Source: Atopsyche davidsoni
Lineage: Eukaryota > Arthropoda > Insecta > Trichoptera > Hydrobiosidae
Length of the DNA: 64,000 nt
NCBI GenBank assembly: GCA_022113835.1
Contig: JAILWY010000005.1
Location: forward strand, 5,660,501-5,724,500
Reading direction: 5' to 3'
Both the position numbers and the translations under genes were made by a program. A model generated the notes under the pieces. That model was not told the origin of the DNA, searched no databases, and was given only the letters and a program-made list of their open reading frames with translations. Position 1 is the first letter of the stretch. Every line of letters begins with the position of its first letter. Shown piece after piece: positions 24,640 through 38,529 of this stretch.

Positions 24640-24845
24640 CGGCACGCATACCCGAGCGGGCGCGCATGCACAAAAAGGGGGCCGCGGGCACAATGGCCGT
24701 GCCATCTGCCGCTAAGCAACTCGGAAAAAACTGCTTTTTTACATCACTCGCCAGCCAAAGGCCGGGGGAGTGAGCGAGACGGAGCGGCCCACAAAGGAGG
24801 GGAGCGAGACAGCAGACGTTTTTTCGCCCCGGGTACGGGGAAATT
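24640..24845. other. GC-rich island
   Basis: CpG-rich block with repeated GAGCGAGAC motifs (about 24772 and 24801) in AT-rich surroundings. A 105-codon plus-strand frame crosses it without a recognisable domain. Confidence 0.45.
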
Positions 24846-25228
24846 ATTTATGGTAACAAATAAAAGTTGAGATCTTTAAATGGTCGGGAACAGCACCGAT
24901 GTTATTGTGCCGGACTCGGGGTTTTTTTTGGATCCTCTTTTCTCTAGACAGTGATACATTGTCGTCAGCACCGAACGATCGTTTTATATGGGAGGTTTTT
25001 AGTGCGAGGGACGACTGAATCATTACGTTCTTCCTAGAAGACTAAAGCGCTATTCGTCTTATAAGAAAATTATTATGTACTATTATTATACTGCTAATAC
25101 ACATCCTCGAGTGGATACGAGGGAGAGCTGTCCGGATACGGACCAACGAAATAAATAAACCATAACAGCGTGATCCAAGACAAATTTTTTTTATTGGTTT
25201 GATCCAGTTATATATAATACGAATTTGC

Positions 25229-25242
25229 TGAATTACGTTTTA
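25229..25242 (+). repeat. left 14-bp target duplication
   Basis: TGAATTACGTTTTA is repeated exactly at 25369-25382. Confidence 0.92.
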
Positions 25243-25368
25243 AGAAATTCAATATTTTTGACAGAGAGTACTTGGTGGAATTCCATTTTATTATTTTTTT
25301 GATAATGCAAGGTTGGCGAAACCGGTCACAAATAAAAACGAACATGTGGAAAATCACTCAAGTGATAT
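25243..25368 (+). mobile_element. foldback repeat family, copy with 14-bp target duplication
   Basis: A 126-bp insertion between exact 14-bp direct repeats. It starts with the long-arm end (TTCAATATTTTTGACAGAGAG region and TGGAATTCCATTTTA) and then jumps to TTGATAATGC, GGCGAAACCGGTCAC, ATGTGGAAAATCACTCAAGTG from the opposite arm. It is therefore an internally deleted derivative of the palindromic element at 18753-18987. The exact duplication fixes both ends and shows recent insertion. Confidence 0.9.
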
Positions 25369-25382
25369 TGAATTACGTTTTA
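25369..25382 (+). repeat. right 14-bp target duplication
   Basis: Exact copy of TGAATTACGTTTTA at 25229-25242. Confidence 0.92.
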
Positions 25383-28300
25383 TCATACTCTTCTTTTCAA
25401 GTGCAACCGAAATCAATATCTACAGATTACTAAACAATTTTCGTAGAATGAAATTTTCCCTGCACATAAATTTCATATAACTCATCGATTTAAAAAAAAA
25501 ACTCCTTCTCTCGTGTAATCTTCAATTATATTTAACAGTTAATATATCCTTATTAACAAACATTCCTGGCAGTCCACCGCCCTCTTCCCACCCGCGGCCG
25601 CCAGTTTCCGACTCGCACATGAATCACGTAAAACTTCACGAGGTCTTTATTGTCTAACAAAACCAACATACATCAGTAAAACGTACAAATAATTAAAATT
25701 TTAAAAAAATGTACAAATGCGATTATTATATAATACTTAACGCAGTGAATCATAAACGTACACACGTAGATAAGCTTGAGTAGGTAAATAAATTACACGA
25801 GCGATTCCATTGATAAAATACTACTCGATTAAATGATGTAACATTTGCGAGCATAGTGCGGTGTCCTTGCAAGCTGGTTCTTTGATAACTTCAATACCCG
25901 GCGGTCGGCAGATGTTTTTTTGTTCGTCTACCTTTGTAATCCCCAGTTCCAAGAATTTGTATAATAACCACACTGGCACCTGTAATGCCCGTACAAGGTT
26001 ATATACCGCATAAGCCTCGTTATTATTATTTACAACCCAGTAAATGAAGGGTTATTTCGCAGTAGGTAAAGCGTATACACGTACCCATACTTACAAAGTA
26101 TGAGTACAATAAAAGTTTATATGTAGCAAAGTATGAGTGTATACAAATTCTACAATGTTGAATTCAATATATTTGGTATAAATTTGTTCTTGATTGTACG
26201 AATCTACAAGGTCACATTGTAATTTCTCAATTAATATTTTGTATTTGGGCTTTGACGTCTGTAATTTCAGAAGCTCTGGGTATTGTGCGGCTTGATATTG
26301 TATTAAAATTTATTATAATAATAATTGATGTTATTATCTTCTAGCGTCTCGAGCCGCGTACTTCAGGCACTGGTGATTTCATTAAACAAAGACTACTCGG
26401 GGTTTCGCAAACGACAAATTGGTTTTACTCAAAATAAAGAGACTTTTTGTTTGACTTAAATTGTTTTTAACAAAAGTATTTGGTGAAAATCATTCGAGCT
26501 CTGAGAAGAACGGCATGAAAGCAATGTTGCAATAATGGTTTCATAACGTAAGCAACTATTTCCGAGATGCATGAAAAATATCGACGCCATGAAAGAAGTC
26601 GAAACAAAAATCAAAATTTCTCACTGATATATTTTTAATTGATTTGATTTTGTACAGCAAATATTATACACGCGGTTTCATAATTCTAATCCACGAAGTC
26701 TTATATATACACGCTGATGGTTGATTTAGAGAATTTACTTTCGTGATGAATCCACGCCAGGCTGAAGAGAGAGGCGAATAGAAATTGGCTGGGAGCATTA
26801 TATCAAACCATCCTGGTATACTCAACGTCAGATACAACATAAAGGACGTCAAAGATAAGATGGATTATCGACAGTACCAAAGACAGAGGGGTATAGCACA
26901 CTCCAAAATCAATAGACATATCACAGAGATCACTTGTATCTAATAATTGAACAAAACTATGTAAATATTCTAATAAATATATATTTATCCACTTACTCGC
27001 TGCTGTGCTTTGTTATTTTCGATTCTCTCTATCTTTGCCAGGAACAGTGCAGATTAATCGTTCGTACTTTTACTCATTTATAGCAACAACGAGGGAAGAA
27101 TTAGACTCGCATTTATGGCGGAAAAAAACAATAGCTTTCACTGTACAGCATAGTAAGATAAAATTATTTATAGCTATTGTAGTAAAGTATATATTTCGTA
27201 TAAAATGTAGTACGCATGTAACATTTTCTATTGCCAAGTCATAAGTACATCGCTATAAATAATTTATCTATTCGCTGGCTGGCACACAGCTCATTGAGTG
27301 CACACTCGGCAGTACATCAATATTCATGCAGACGAAATTAAAAATAGCTGGAATTCATAGAGCGTCCATTCAATTGTTATTTTTATTGATTGATTCGGTG
27401 CCAAGGATCAATAGCATTGATGGGTCTGCTATAATACGCACCCATCGAACCGGCGATATTCATCAGTTATTAAAGCATACTTGGGACATGACTTCAAAAT
27501 TGAAGCAAGAGTGCACACGAATGTCGTCATTAAACTATTGTTATTACAGAATCAATGACACCCACATTTAGGTTGGTGATTACTTTTTTTTAACGCTTAA
27601 CAAAATCTGGTGTAATTTTATTAGAAACACGTAGTCAGGTACCCAATGTTTGAAGTTGACTGCTAGTTTTTCAACATAATATTTATATAAATATAATTTT
27701 TACGCAACCAATAAATGTTCAGCTATTATTAAAAACAATTAAGTAATTTAAAAAACAGCTATTTGGGTATTCATACTCCTAAAATAGACAGTAAGAATCA
27801 ATTATAAATGTAAACGTGTCCTACATAATAAAAATGTCTGATGAATAATAATTAAGAAGTTTTTTTATATTATTGAACGTATTTACATATCGTAAATGAC
27901 ACGAGACATAAAATGAAGAGGACTCTGTGAAGGACAAAAACAAGTTTTAATGTAAATGAAAAACGATAAACATCTCGGGAAACGAGACTATAAAGAATGT
28001 ATCGTAACTTGGCTCGACTATTTGTATTATAATAATTTGATTGCAAAACATTGTATTTTCAATAAACTGTACTAGAAGAATAGTGAGTAAAATAATAAAA
28101 AATAAAAAAACATTAATACATAACTTATAAAAGAAGTCCCCTTAGCAGATTGGCAGGTTATATTATGAATATAAATAAACTCGGTGAATTCGTGTATTGA
28201 AGAATTTGCATAAATATTAGATTATGGAAAACATTTTTATTTAGTATTCAGCGCCAGGTATTTTTATCCGTTACGTCCAAATACGAATGTCATTAGCATA

Positions 28301-31300
28301 TTTATGCTTTTGTCAATTTAAAACAAATTAATGAAATAAAACCCGAACAGGTTTAATAAAACTTCGAATAGTATCGGCTGAATGGAATACCCGGCGACAC
28401 AACAGCTCCACGTGAAGTGTCTCGCAAAGATCTCAAATTGATGAGCAAAATTTAATACAAACGACGATTAAATACTAGACGTAGAAACTTAACGACCGAG
28501 AACGTTCAAAGGTCGAATGAAAGTCAACGCAATGAATAAATATAAGTTTATTTGAACAAAAATAAACGGCAGAATCAAGAGGAAAGGCAGTACTAAGAGT
28601 TGTGCTAATAGTATATACAAAATAATGGCCGAGAGTTACTTATTCTATTTAATATTACACAAATTACGAATTTACTATATAAACCCCTTTCATAAGTAGC
28701 TAGCATGAAATACTATAAATATGTAAACTAGAATAGACATTTTATAAATAAAGCTATTCCTTTTATACTTGAAAGTTCGTTAGTTCATTAATTTTGGAGG
28801 GCATCGAAACATGTGTTCATGAAGGTCGTGTCAAGGTGACTCCCCCAAAACTCCAGCCAAACTTTTGGGTAAAAAAAATACTACCTGCTCTATTCTCACC
28901 CTCGTGGAATATTTCACATTGGATGCACCCCGACAAAAACCGGTTTCATGTGGGTCACTTTTGTGGAAAAAAACCCCGAGATTTAGGGGATTAAATGCAG
29001 TCTTGTTTTTACGCTCTGGAATGAATGCCTTCGACAAAAAAACGGGAAGAAAAAAAGTTGACAACACTTATTATTCCTATCTTTGGAATTATAAGGGTGT
29101 GGCAGGTACCGTGCGAGGGATTCCTGTTTCCAAAGATGCCCTTATGGTGCGGTCGGGGATCGGACAAAAAATACCAAAATGGCTGCCTGGCGATACATCT
29201 CGTTATTTGCATTTAGAAACAGCTGATCGCCGTGCGTTGAATAGCTCCTTTTAATGTATGTGCATACATATTTGTGTTTATTTAAATCTTTTGGAAATAT
29301 GTATGTTCTTACCTCGCCTCGAGTGCGGCGGATATGCCTCAGGTTTTTAAGGCAACTTTGATTTAAATAATCTCTTTGTTTATGAAGTAAAATCTTACAT
29401 TTAGATGAGGAAGCACGAATAAAGTAGCACATTTAAATAATGGGAAATGTCCAGGTATTTCATGTTTAGCTTAAATTAGATAACGCGCTCTAACGGTAAA
29501 TGATTTAAAAAATTGTTGAAGATGCCATTAAAACACAATCCCGCTGCATAAACGATATTAACTTCAGAAATAATCTGAAGCAATAAAACTTACTACGTTT
29601 ACTACAGTAAACTGACTCCACGAATATAAAAACCACACTAAACTGTTGATAGCTGAATAAATGCCGAAGTGTAAATTATCATGAAGGTATTAGAAAGTTT
29701 ATCGGTGCGGATTGTGGAAATATCACTGTAAAAGTGAACCTGATCGGCCGAACTATTTCGGATTACAACTTGTAAATTGTAAATCTGTCGGAGTCAGCTC
29801 TTCTTGCTTTTATTTACGGCTCGGGACGGTTACGTAGGTATTAGGTGATTCGTTTAAAACGAATCCTACAAAAAAGGACGCACCTTGGGGCAGGTAGTGA
29901 GTTCATAAAAAATGTATTTTGGGCCGTAAAAGAAATCGGACACAAAAAGTCAATCTTGTAATGGAGTGAGAGAGGTTATTGACCGAGCCGAGAGCATATT
30001 CTAACATATTAACAAGCCAGGCACGGTTACGAGTTATGGGAAATTTATATAACACCCAATGGCATCGAGTAACACACAAGTAGGCTAATGAACACGTGTT
30101 TTGTATGTATTTTCGGAATGGTGTTATGTGTATTGAAATGAAAAGAAAAACAACCGAATCGAGCCAACTGAAGCGAGGCAAGACGCCATATTATCCAAAT
30201 ATACTAAGAATTGATTTGTTATGTTGAAATCTTATTAGAATAAACTTACTCGCATACGTATTTTATTCCATGTTGTGAAAACGTGTATAGCGGAGAGGTT
30301 AGGTTTATTTGTTTTAATTTTTGTCTTAAATTGTTGTACTCTATATTCTAGCATCTTAAATGTTCACGAACACTTATAAACTTAAAGAAATGAGACGTTA
30401 GATAACAGTATGGTTGATTTTCTGTGGTTTGCAGGTCAGGCATTGTATCGATTGCCATGTTATCATAACTGAGCTATCAATTATTAGTTTTTATTCGCAC
30501 CGTCGATTTCTAAAATAAACAAACATTATATTATTTTCTACAATAACAAAGTTAGAGAGCACGTCTTGGGGCTTAATAAAATTATAATTAGGTGAAATTC
30601 AATCAGAAAAACAGATACACGAGAATGATCAGGTCTGAGCTTGATATCCAATTTTATAGGTCGCGGGCATTAACACGGCCGGTGTGCGCAGTTCTGCTTT
30701 ACAGAATCGTGAAGTAATCTCGTTTAATGCAAATGCGATGCATTTTCTTGTCAGTCGTGCAACAGGGGATTTCCAGAAGCCAACAATGCAGCCAACCAAC
30801 ACACAACTGCATCCCGATGCCATCTAACGGCACCAAAGACATTGCAGGAGACTCGAATTCCGTGCGCCGCATCATCGCACACGTGAAAGAACTAAATTAT
30901 TTTTTGTTAATAATGATGACATATTTTACGGATTTTCCACACCCGAAGTAATTTATTTAACACCTATTGGAATTTATTAAAATAAATATACAATTTTTTA
31001 ACAAAACCGCAATCGTATTTCTAGCCTCTCAGTTTAGCACTTCTGAAAATTAGTTTCAAGTGTTGAGATAAATCTAACAGTGACCGGCCACAATGCATGA
31101 ATCGAGATTTTTTCCACCGCTGCCTTCAGACCAAAGCGCAGATTTATAGCTGGCCCATATGTTTTATCGCGTAATAGGACTAGTTCGTTATGACCGATCC
31201 GATCGCGTAGACAATGGAACTTTGACCGAGTAGAAAGTGAAATTACGACAGGCAGTAATGGAGCGATAGACTGCGACGAGAGATGCTCGAAAAGGAAACT

Positions 31301-33970
31301 TCCGACTCCGGAGAGCACTGCTGAGAAATACTCGTTTACTGAGCCAGGCAAACCATTTAATTCTACGATTACAAAATAGTCGCTTCATTGTACGCTTTAA
31401 GCCCGTAAAAAATATACATCATAGTACCGAATTTGTTACGTACTTGTAAACTTAAATGTAGACACCTTTATAGTAAAAAGTTGGGAATGACGAGACTATG
31501 GTATCAGTACGTAGACCGGTTTAGTAAATGACTATGCATATTACGGCAAAAATACAAACTCAATAAACCTTTGTTATGTCTACATTCGTACAAGAAAATA
31601 AATCGACATACCTATTGATATTTGGAATGTCGGTGACTCATGAGGAATGTTGCCGAGTAGGGTGTTTTTATAGTTTGTTCAGAATTAATTTCACGGAGTC
31701 ATAAAAATAAATACAATTCAACAAGTCGGTATGGTAAAGTTTTAATAGAGCTACAAATTGCAAAATTTTACTTTTATTATTTGTACAATAAAATATTAGG
31801 GCTGTGGTGCTTTATGCAGGCCACTGCGAATTTAACGATGGCTTAGCGTTCATTGTAAATAGTGTTATTATTTATGATCTTTACTGACTATTTGTAAATG
31901 GATTATTGCATCCACTGTGCTAAGACTTTATTCAATAACTAAACACAAGTTTTATTTTTGATATTAAATAAAAAAATAACGACGAGATTTTCTTTTGAAC
32001 ACAGGTGATCTGACAGATCACAAAAGCATATTTTCCAATCAAATGCTATACCGGTTATTGGAAATAAATATTCGTTGTCTATTTTATTGGATTGAAAGCA
32101 TAACAGCAGAGCATTGCAAGCTATTTTGACAGTAGTATTAAATTCTTGTCGTATCTGAGTCGTGCTAATAACCTGCATGGGGAGGCACCCGACGTCAAGG
32201 GGAACTCCATTCAATCCGAGTTAGACGATTCGGAATCCCATACACTGAAAACTTATTGGATTCACACAAGAACATCGAAGCAGTGAGTTTTAGCTATTTG
32301 ATTATAACTTAGTAGAACATTTCATTATTCAATAAAATTATTTACAATACTTCACGTTTATGCAACAAAAATTGCCATAAGGCATTAAATAAAATAGTAT
32401 AAATTTGTAAATCCTTAAACAAAAATAATCAAAAATTAATGATTATATTATACCTGCTTAAATATGTCATTTTTATTGCTTATTAGTAATATGCCTAGAC
32501 AAATAAAAATAAATATACATTAATATTTAGGAACGAAGTTCAGCTTATCAATGCTTCATTTGTCTTAGAGTATAAAATCAAACTCTTATACAACATAATC
32601 GTATAACTATATTATTATAAAACTGCAAACAGTGGATTAACAATGTCAATTTTAAGTAAAATAAAAAAAAATACAACTAAATCTAAAATTTCATATTCTT
32701 CGACAACTGTTTCAGCAATATACGATTTTTATCAAACCAAAGCGCTTTGGAGAATAAAGGAAACGAGTTTATACGATAGGTGTGTTTTTTTAATACAAAA
32801 TAATATTTTTTTTATGGTCAATATCATATAATAAAGATTCATAGATATTGAATACGGCTGCCTATAAATATTCAATATATAATAAATAACAATACAAGAG
32901 AAAGCGTTGTATTAACTCGTTCACTCTCTTCAGAATAATTTGATGCATTGAGGTGGATTATTGGAGTTATTTCGTTTAATATTTTGAATTTGTGGAGTAC
33001 GCAAAAAGCATGTCAAAAAACGACACGAAAAGACGTGGGACGAATAGATAGCCAACACGATCACGGGGACATGTAGGGGTCGTAACACAAAGGATTGGAT
33101 GAAAGGAAAAACAAGACAAAGTAGTCATGTACGGAGGTATACAGCTGAGATGTCGAAGGATACATCACAAGGTTTCGAGAGCAAGGCGAAGCTAGACCCT
33201 GAAGGTTAGGTTTTAACAAAGAAAAATATATCACTTCGAATCGGTTTAGCTACGGGCCAAAACATGTTGATTGACATAAAAACTATCTCCATACAAATGA
33301 AGCGTACTGTGGATACAAGCTAACAACCGAAAAATCCTAATTGGGAAAAAATATAGATGTCACTCTTTAAAATACATTTTTAAATACACAGTGCTTTGTG
33401 GTTAAAATGTTATCAAATACTACTAACATTTATGACTCCTAAAAGTAGTATTTTTAAATATTTTTTCAATTTAACTTCGATCATATAAAAGTAGCATTGC
33501 TAGATAAACTATGAGTGTCCAGCGATCATTAATCGATTAAGCAAATAACAACCAATTAAAAGCTTGATTCGACCTACAAAGACACGAAGAAATATCTGCT
33601 CTATAAATCGCACAATCAAATGCAATCATCAAAAAAATCATATTACAGCATTTGTAAAAAAAACCTATTGTTCACAGTGATGCTTCGTTATCAACAATGG
33701 AAAGTTATCGCCCATGTGGATGCAGTCATCAGCCAGCAAGTGCTCACGATGATTTGGGACGATGCGGTCAGTCAATGCACAAACATAATTACTCAGTCGT
33801 ATGCAGCAACCGTAAAAATGCATTATGCATCGGGAAAATGAGCTGACAGCACTGTTGGTTGCGAAATGCGCATATACTCGTGTACGCGAAATGAATACTC
33901 CGAGCTTCGTATTGACAAGTTGTATGCCATTCTCAATGTTAACCATATTTTAATATGTGAAAAATAAAAA
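25383..33970. other. 8.6-kb mostly featureless AT-rich DNA
   Basis: No exon with convincing paired splice sites, no transposon end and no RNA gene was seen. Points of note are a donor-like CGAG/GTAAGA on the minus strand near 29313 next to a GC-rich 40-base patch, a 129-codon plus-strand frame at 28865-29254 with no recognised domain, and a palindrome at 29847-29865. Confidence 0.5.
29847..29865. repeat. 19-base palindrome
   Basis: GATTCGTTT and AAACGAATC flank a single A. It could be a dimeric protein-binding site or chance. Confidence 0.8.
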
Positions 33971-34080
33971 CACTACATACAGCATTGTGTGGTTGGCGTG
34001 CTTTTGGGATCGCGAGTTCGCATCCACGTGGAGTAATAATTGTTTCAGTTTTTTTCACAAGGAAAACGTGTACAATAAAG
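33971..34080 (+). repeat. tRNA-like SINE fragment
   Basis: TGTGGTTGGCGTGC is followed by GGGATCGCGAGTTCGCATCC, where GAGTTCGCATCC resembles a polymerase III B box, then GTGGAGTAATAATTGTTT. This order looks like a tRNA-derived insect SINE. No cloverleaf closes, and no target duplication was found. Confidence 0.4.
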
Positions 34081-37000
34081 CAAATTTTGGAGACGTGTAA
34101 AAAGACGTAAAACAGCAATACCTTGTTAGTTTTTTTATATTTTATTATTAACAAGTTTGTTTATTTAAATTTTTAAGTATACCGATGACTCAAACCGCAA
34201 TTTTTTTTGGTTTTCTACATAAGCCACATGACTAATTATGCAAATGTTTATACGGCATACCGCTATATTTCAATTTATTTATAGCTACTTACGTATGATT
34301 ATTTACATTCCAAGAATTGACCAAATGAATATTTATATCTGTCAAATTATACCATTTGCAGAATGACTATGTAGTAATATTAATAAAAAACCAATAAAAC
34401 GATAAGATGTTTAATATTTGGTTTCTAATTAAATATGCTGAGACGTGTATAATAATCAAAACTCATGTTATTGGTATTGCAAAAAAGCCATCTATGCGCT
34501 ATTGGCACGAAAACGAATGTTTGATATTTTGGTTTTACGGCTTTAATAAAGCATTGGAGTTGATAAAACTAGATTATTTAAATAATACGATTTGTACAAA
34601 TAATAACAAAATATGTTTATACGCTCTGTTCATATTATTTCCACAGAGACAGTATAGAGGTATGAGAAGAAGAGCGCACAAAATTCATTTACAGTATTTC
34701 ATCGTCGGGGTGAATCGAGACTTCTGGCTAGGATAATTTATTTACTACGATTCAATACTTATTCTGTAAACTTTATTGAAGCGCTAACAGAATTCCAAGA
34801 AGGAAGAAATTCCAAACAGACAGAAGTGGGTATCATATTGGGTTTACGTAAGACTTAAATATCAGATTCTGAGGTCTGTATATATCTACACGACGACTCT
34901 CGTGCGCGTTGGCAACAATTCCAACGCCTTCCAAGAAGCGCTATGCATTAAATACCTAAAAAAAATATTTTTTATATTATATGCTATATGCGAGATACAC
35001 GCAGCGCTGTATTCAATTCTCCATTCCAATTCAATCAAAATAATGAATAAAAAATGAAGCATAAAATAAAAGCGATACTGAGCTTAGAGTCTTGCATGAA
35101 TATTTGAGGAATGTAGCGAGAATTCACAGCCATTGTGATTCGATAAATAATTGGTTTGGGCTGAATGATTCATCAGAAAGTATCGAGCGCGGCCCGGAGC
35201 CCCCCGCGCCCCTCGGAACCGGTCCGCGGGCCGCAGGTGAGGCGCCCCTGCCGAGCCCCGCCGAGCCACGCCGGGGCGCGGACAAAGGATGCGGTCGGCA
35301 TTTCCGGAACTCCCCTCTGGTTAACTCTTCAGCAGGTTTGATATTATCGAGCTTTGTGATTCAGAGATGTTGGAGGTAAATTATCCTGCTTGAATTGGTT
35401 GACTCATCTATTCGACGCATTGACCTCATACAAGCCCAGACGTTTCACAATAATAATTTATGTAATTAAATGTAACATCGCAACCACATTGTTACAATAA
35501 ATCCGGGCGATTATATTTAACAATTGAATTTTAAAAACTATTGAAATTCATGCATTTTACAAATACACTTTAATATAATGTGTTTTAAATTTTACAAAAG
35601 ATATTTCACAGACTGCAAAAATTACACGCTTCAATGCACTTCCAAGCACTGAAGAATGTGTACTAGACAAAGTATAAACATTGGATACACTCGAGTAATC
35701 TAATTGGCTAATGTGTTATTTTTTACCATTTCGTTCTTGTGGGTTTTTTTTAAAGGTAGAAATACTGAAAAACGTGGGATTATCATACACAAATAGTTTA
35801 TTTTTCCTTTGCGACTTGCATGGTTTATACTAATCCGATCTGGGTAGTACTATATATTGATTAGGAATTTCTTTAAAAAAAAAAATGATATATAGGAAAT
35901 TGTCTCTTTTATTAAAGAGTGGTATTGTATAGCTGTGGGATAATGAACGGTTACAGAAGAAAGTAAAAGTTCTTTGTGTGAGCGAATAGCCCCAGAATAA
36001 TCTATCGATACGTCGTTGATCTAGACGGGCGCCGCGGGAGCACTCGGCGCTTCTCACGCGATTCTCCTTCTTTGATATTCACGTAAATAAGTAATGTCCT
36101 ATCGTTTACTGACCAGTAATACAAAACAAAGGGAATACACGACATGCTACCATAATTGTCTCTCTATTTACAGCCGTTCAAGGAGGTTTAATGACCTCAC
36201 AAATCGGAAATATTACACAATACGTACAGCAGGATCGAATAATCACACCATTCGCGTGATTATTATTAAACTATTGATTTTAATATCTGTTACAATTATA
36301 CTATCTATATTGAGACTATTTCGCTTAAATGACATGATAAAAACACACTTCAAAAACTGTAATAAAATTACAAATTTTGGCGCAGTATTTTTGAACAACT
36401 TGACCCTTAATTGGTAATCTGAAAAAAAATTAAAGAAAAATCTAGCTATCGGCCATGCTGAGTAATGCGATAGTGAAGCGTGCGACTCAATCACAAGTCG
36501 CTGCCCCAATTGGGTCAATGTATTATTTCAGCCGTTTTATCAGAAAGCGTCAGCTGCCAACTGCTACTTGTTGTTTCCGCCGTTTGAATGAAACCCGACC
36601 AATGCAGTTGGCTCGATAGCAGCGCAATGCGCACATTGCGAGTCGATATCGGCGCACTCGCCGCGCACAATCGCGCGACATAACCTCACGGCACCGGATT
36701 GTTATTACGCCGAGTTATGAAACTCGCCACGCTATTGACACTGCTACGCGTGTGCAAGTAAAGCCACACAGCTACACAGCTAAACAGCTACACACGCCAT
36801 TATGCCGTCGGGCACTCGAGAGCGTCTCGGCCGTTTCGACAAAGAAACAATGACCTGTGTCAATCGCCAGCAGGAAAGGATACACTCTATTTAATTGAAA
36901 ACAATTCGTACAGCGCTGAGTTTATGTCATTAGGGTGCTCCTTGTTTTATGACTACTTTTTTTATTGGGACACTCAATTGAGACCACTTTGCAAGAAACT

Positions 37001-38219
37001 TGACTTTTGATTACTAATTTCAGTGAGATGTGGTTTTGTTATACTACATAGTAGTTCAGTATTTTTTTTCATCAGTTGTTTTTGATAACATAAATTTTAA
37101 TAATAATAAAGTATTATCTTTCGTAAATTGTAAATATTTCTGTAACTAAGTTTTGAAGGTTATAAAAAAAATATTTGGTTAAATCGTTCAGTATTTCAGT
37201 AAATGTATTTCAAAATAACAGAATTTAAAATTACAAATAATTAAAAGGTCATTTTTGGATCGTATTGAGCATTTTATGAAGTTTTTTAAAAAATATATAT
37301 TTATTATTATAATATTATCATCACAAGGAAATTCTGATAGTGTTTGTATTTTTCGTATGGACCGCCCGCCATTGATTTTAAGAATACACATTTTGTTCGC
37401 GTCTCGGTACAACCGCATCCTCTAGAATACACATCATAAAAAGATAATAAATGACTACAACATTGCCAATAAAAAATACAAGAATACAGATGGTCCGCAT
37501 TGAATAATAAAAAAAGCATATTTCACACGGTTATAGTATTATTAATATCAGGCAATTCTTCGAATTACAACGTACATTTAAATAATAAGCTAGTTTTTTA
37601 TGGCCGCATTGTTCACATTGCTTGATCGTATCACTTCCGCATTCGTGGCAGGTTTTTTCTGAACAGATTCGCTCTTCCGATTGGACGCGTGCCCGCGCGA
37701 GTCGTTTCCCTCGGAGTAATATGCAACATAACGGAAGCTCTGCCGTGAGACTTAAGCGTTTAGCAAAAACACGCCAATGTCTTCGCGGTTCGTAATGGAC
37801 GTGTTTCTAATGCCAATAGCTTCGTGGAATTTTTATACGATTGCTAGAAAATTTATGACTCCTGAAAAAAGGTTAAAGAGGTGACATTGGATCGATGCTA
37901 GTCCGCTTTGTTGGAATCGGTCTGAGCTCGCGCCGCGTTAGTACACTTTGTCCGAATCTAGACTTCCATACGACGACAGCAGACAAAGGGAGTCTCTAAA
38001 GAGACATAATAGGCGGTTCGTTTGCAGCCAGTCCGGGTCTCGTCTGACCTAATTTTGACCCAATTATATAAAAATAGGTCGGGTCAATTGTGTTATGTTG
38101 TTCTCAAAATCAATACCAATCTTGGACAGCGTGCATTGTTCGAATGTAAATATTTATTGTTGGTTTGGTTACTTTTTTATTGAAAAGTAAATGGTATTTA
38201 AATTTTTTCGAAAACCTAC
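34081..38219. other. noncoding, with one GC-rich island
   Basis: A GC-rich block lies at about 35185-35295. A 9-base CACAGCTA-type short tandem repeat lies at about 36765-36792. No gene is supported. Confidence 0.5.
35185..35295. other. GC-rich island
   Basis: Rich in CpG and GCCGAGCC-like motifs, with overlapping open frames on both strands caused by stop-poor GC-rich sequence. No domain is recognised. Confidence 0.45.
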
Positions 38220-38310
38220 CTTTTTCAGGGTGTGGTTCTTCTACAACCAGAAGAAGACTGCTGGATTCCTTTTTGTTGACTCGCGCAGCTCCTCTGCCAC
38301 TCACACGTGC
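38220..38310 (-). CDS. candidate internal exon of an unidentified gene
   Basis: On the minus strand a pyrimidine-rich acceptor ATATATTTTTTTCAG ends at 38311, and a good donor AAAAAG/GTAGGT follows 91 bases later (donor GT at 38219-38218). One frame is open throughout, reading ARVSGRGAARVNKKES... to ...VVEEPHPEK. The other two frames contain stops. The composition is clearly less AT-rich than the flanks and the peptide is charged, with an acidic C-terminal part. The 91-base length is not a multiple of three, so skipping it would shift the frame. I do not recognise the protein. Partner exons were not found nearby, which would imply introns of many kilobases. A 5' UTR exon or a chance exon-like block are the alternatives. 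Confidence 0.5.
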
Positions 38311-38510
38311 CTGAAAAAAATATATAATTCGATTAATAATCATAAAAAGTAGCATTTATAGCGTATAAATTGAAACTTAAATTCGACAACAGTTGCAATA
38401 TATGTATAAACGTTGAGTAATGCTTCTAAAAATATACAACAGCCGCCGCCGCCAGTCCATTGACTGTATTGACGTATGTTTTTGTGAGCCATCCAAATAA
38501 TAGTATAAGT

Positions 38511-38529
38511 AAAAAAAAAAAAAAAAAAA
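38511..38529 (+). repeat. A19 homopolymer
   Basis: A run of nineteen A. No retroelement body was recognised directly upstream. Confidence 0.95.

Noticed and set aside
29280..29430. Minus-strand exon ending at CGAG/GTAAGA (about 29313)
   Set aside because: The donor is good, but the candidate acceptors upstream lack pyrimidine tracts, so exon limits cannot be supported.
33000..33200. Possible LINE C-terminal remnant
   Set aside because: Some residues fit a retrotransposon end loosely, but no frame keeps more than a few matching positions.
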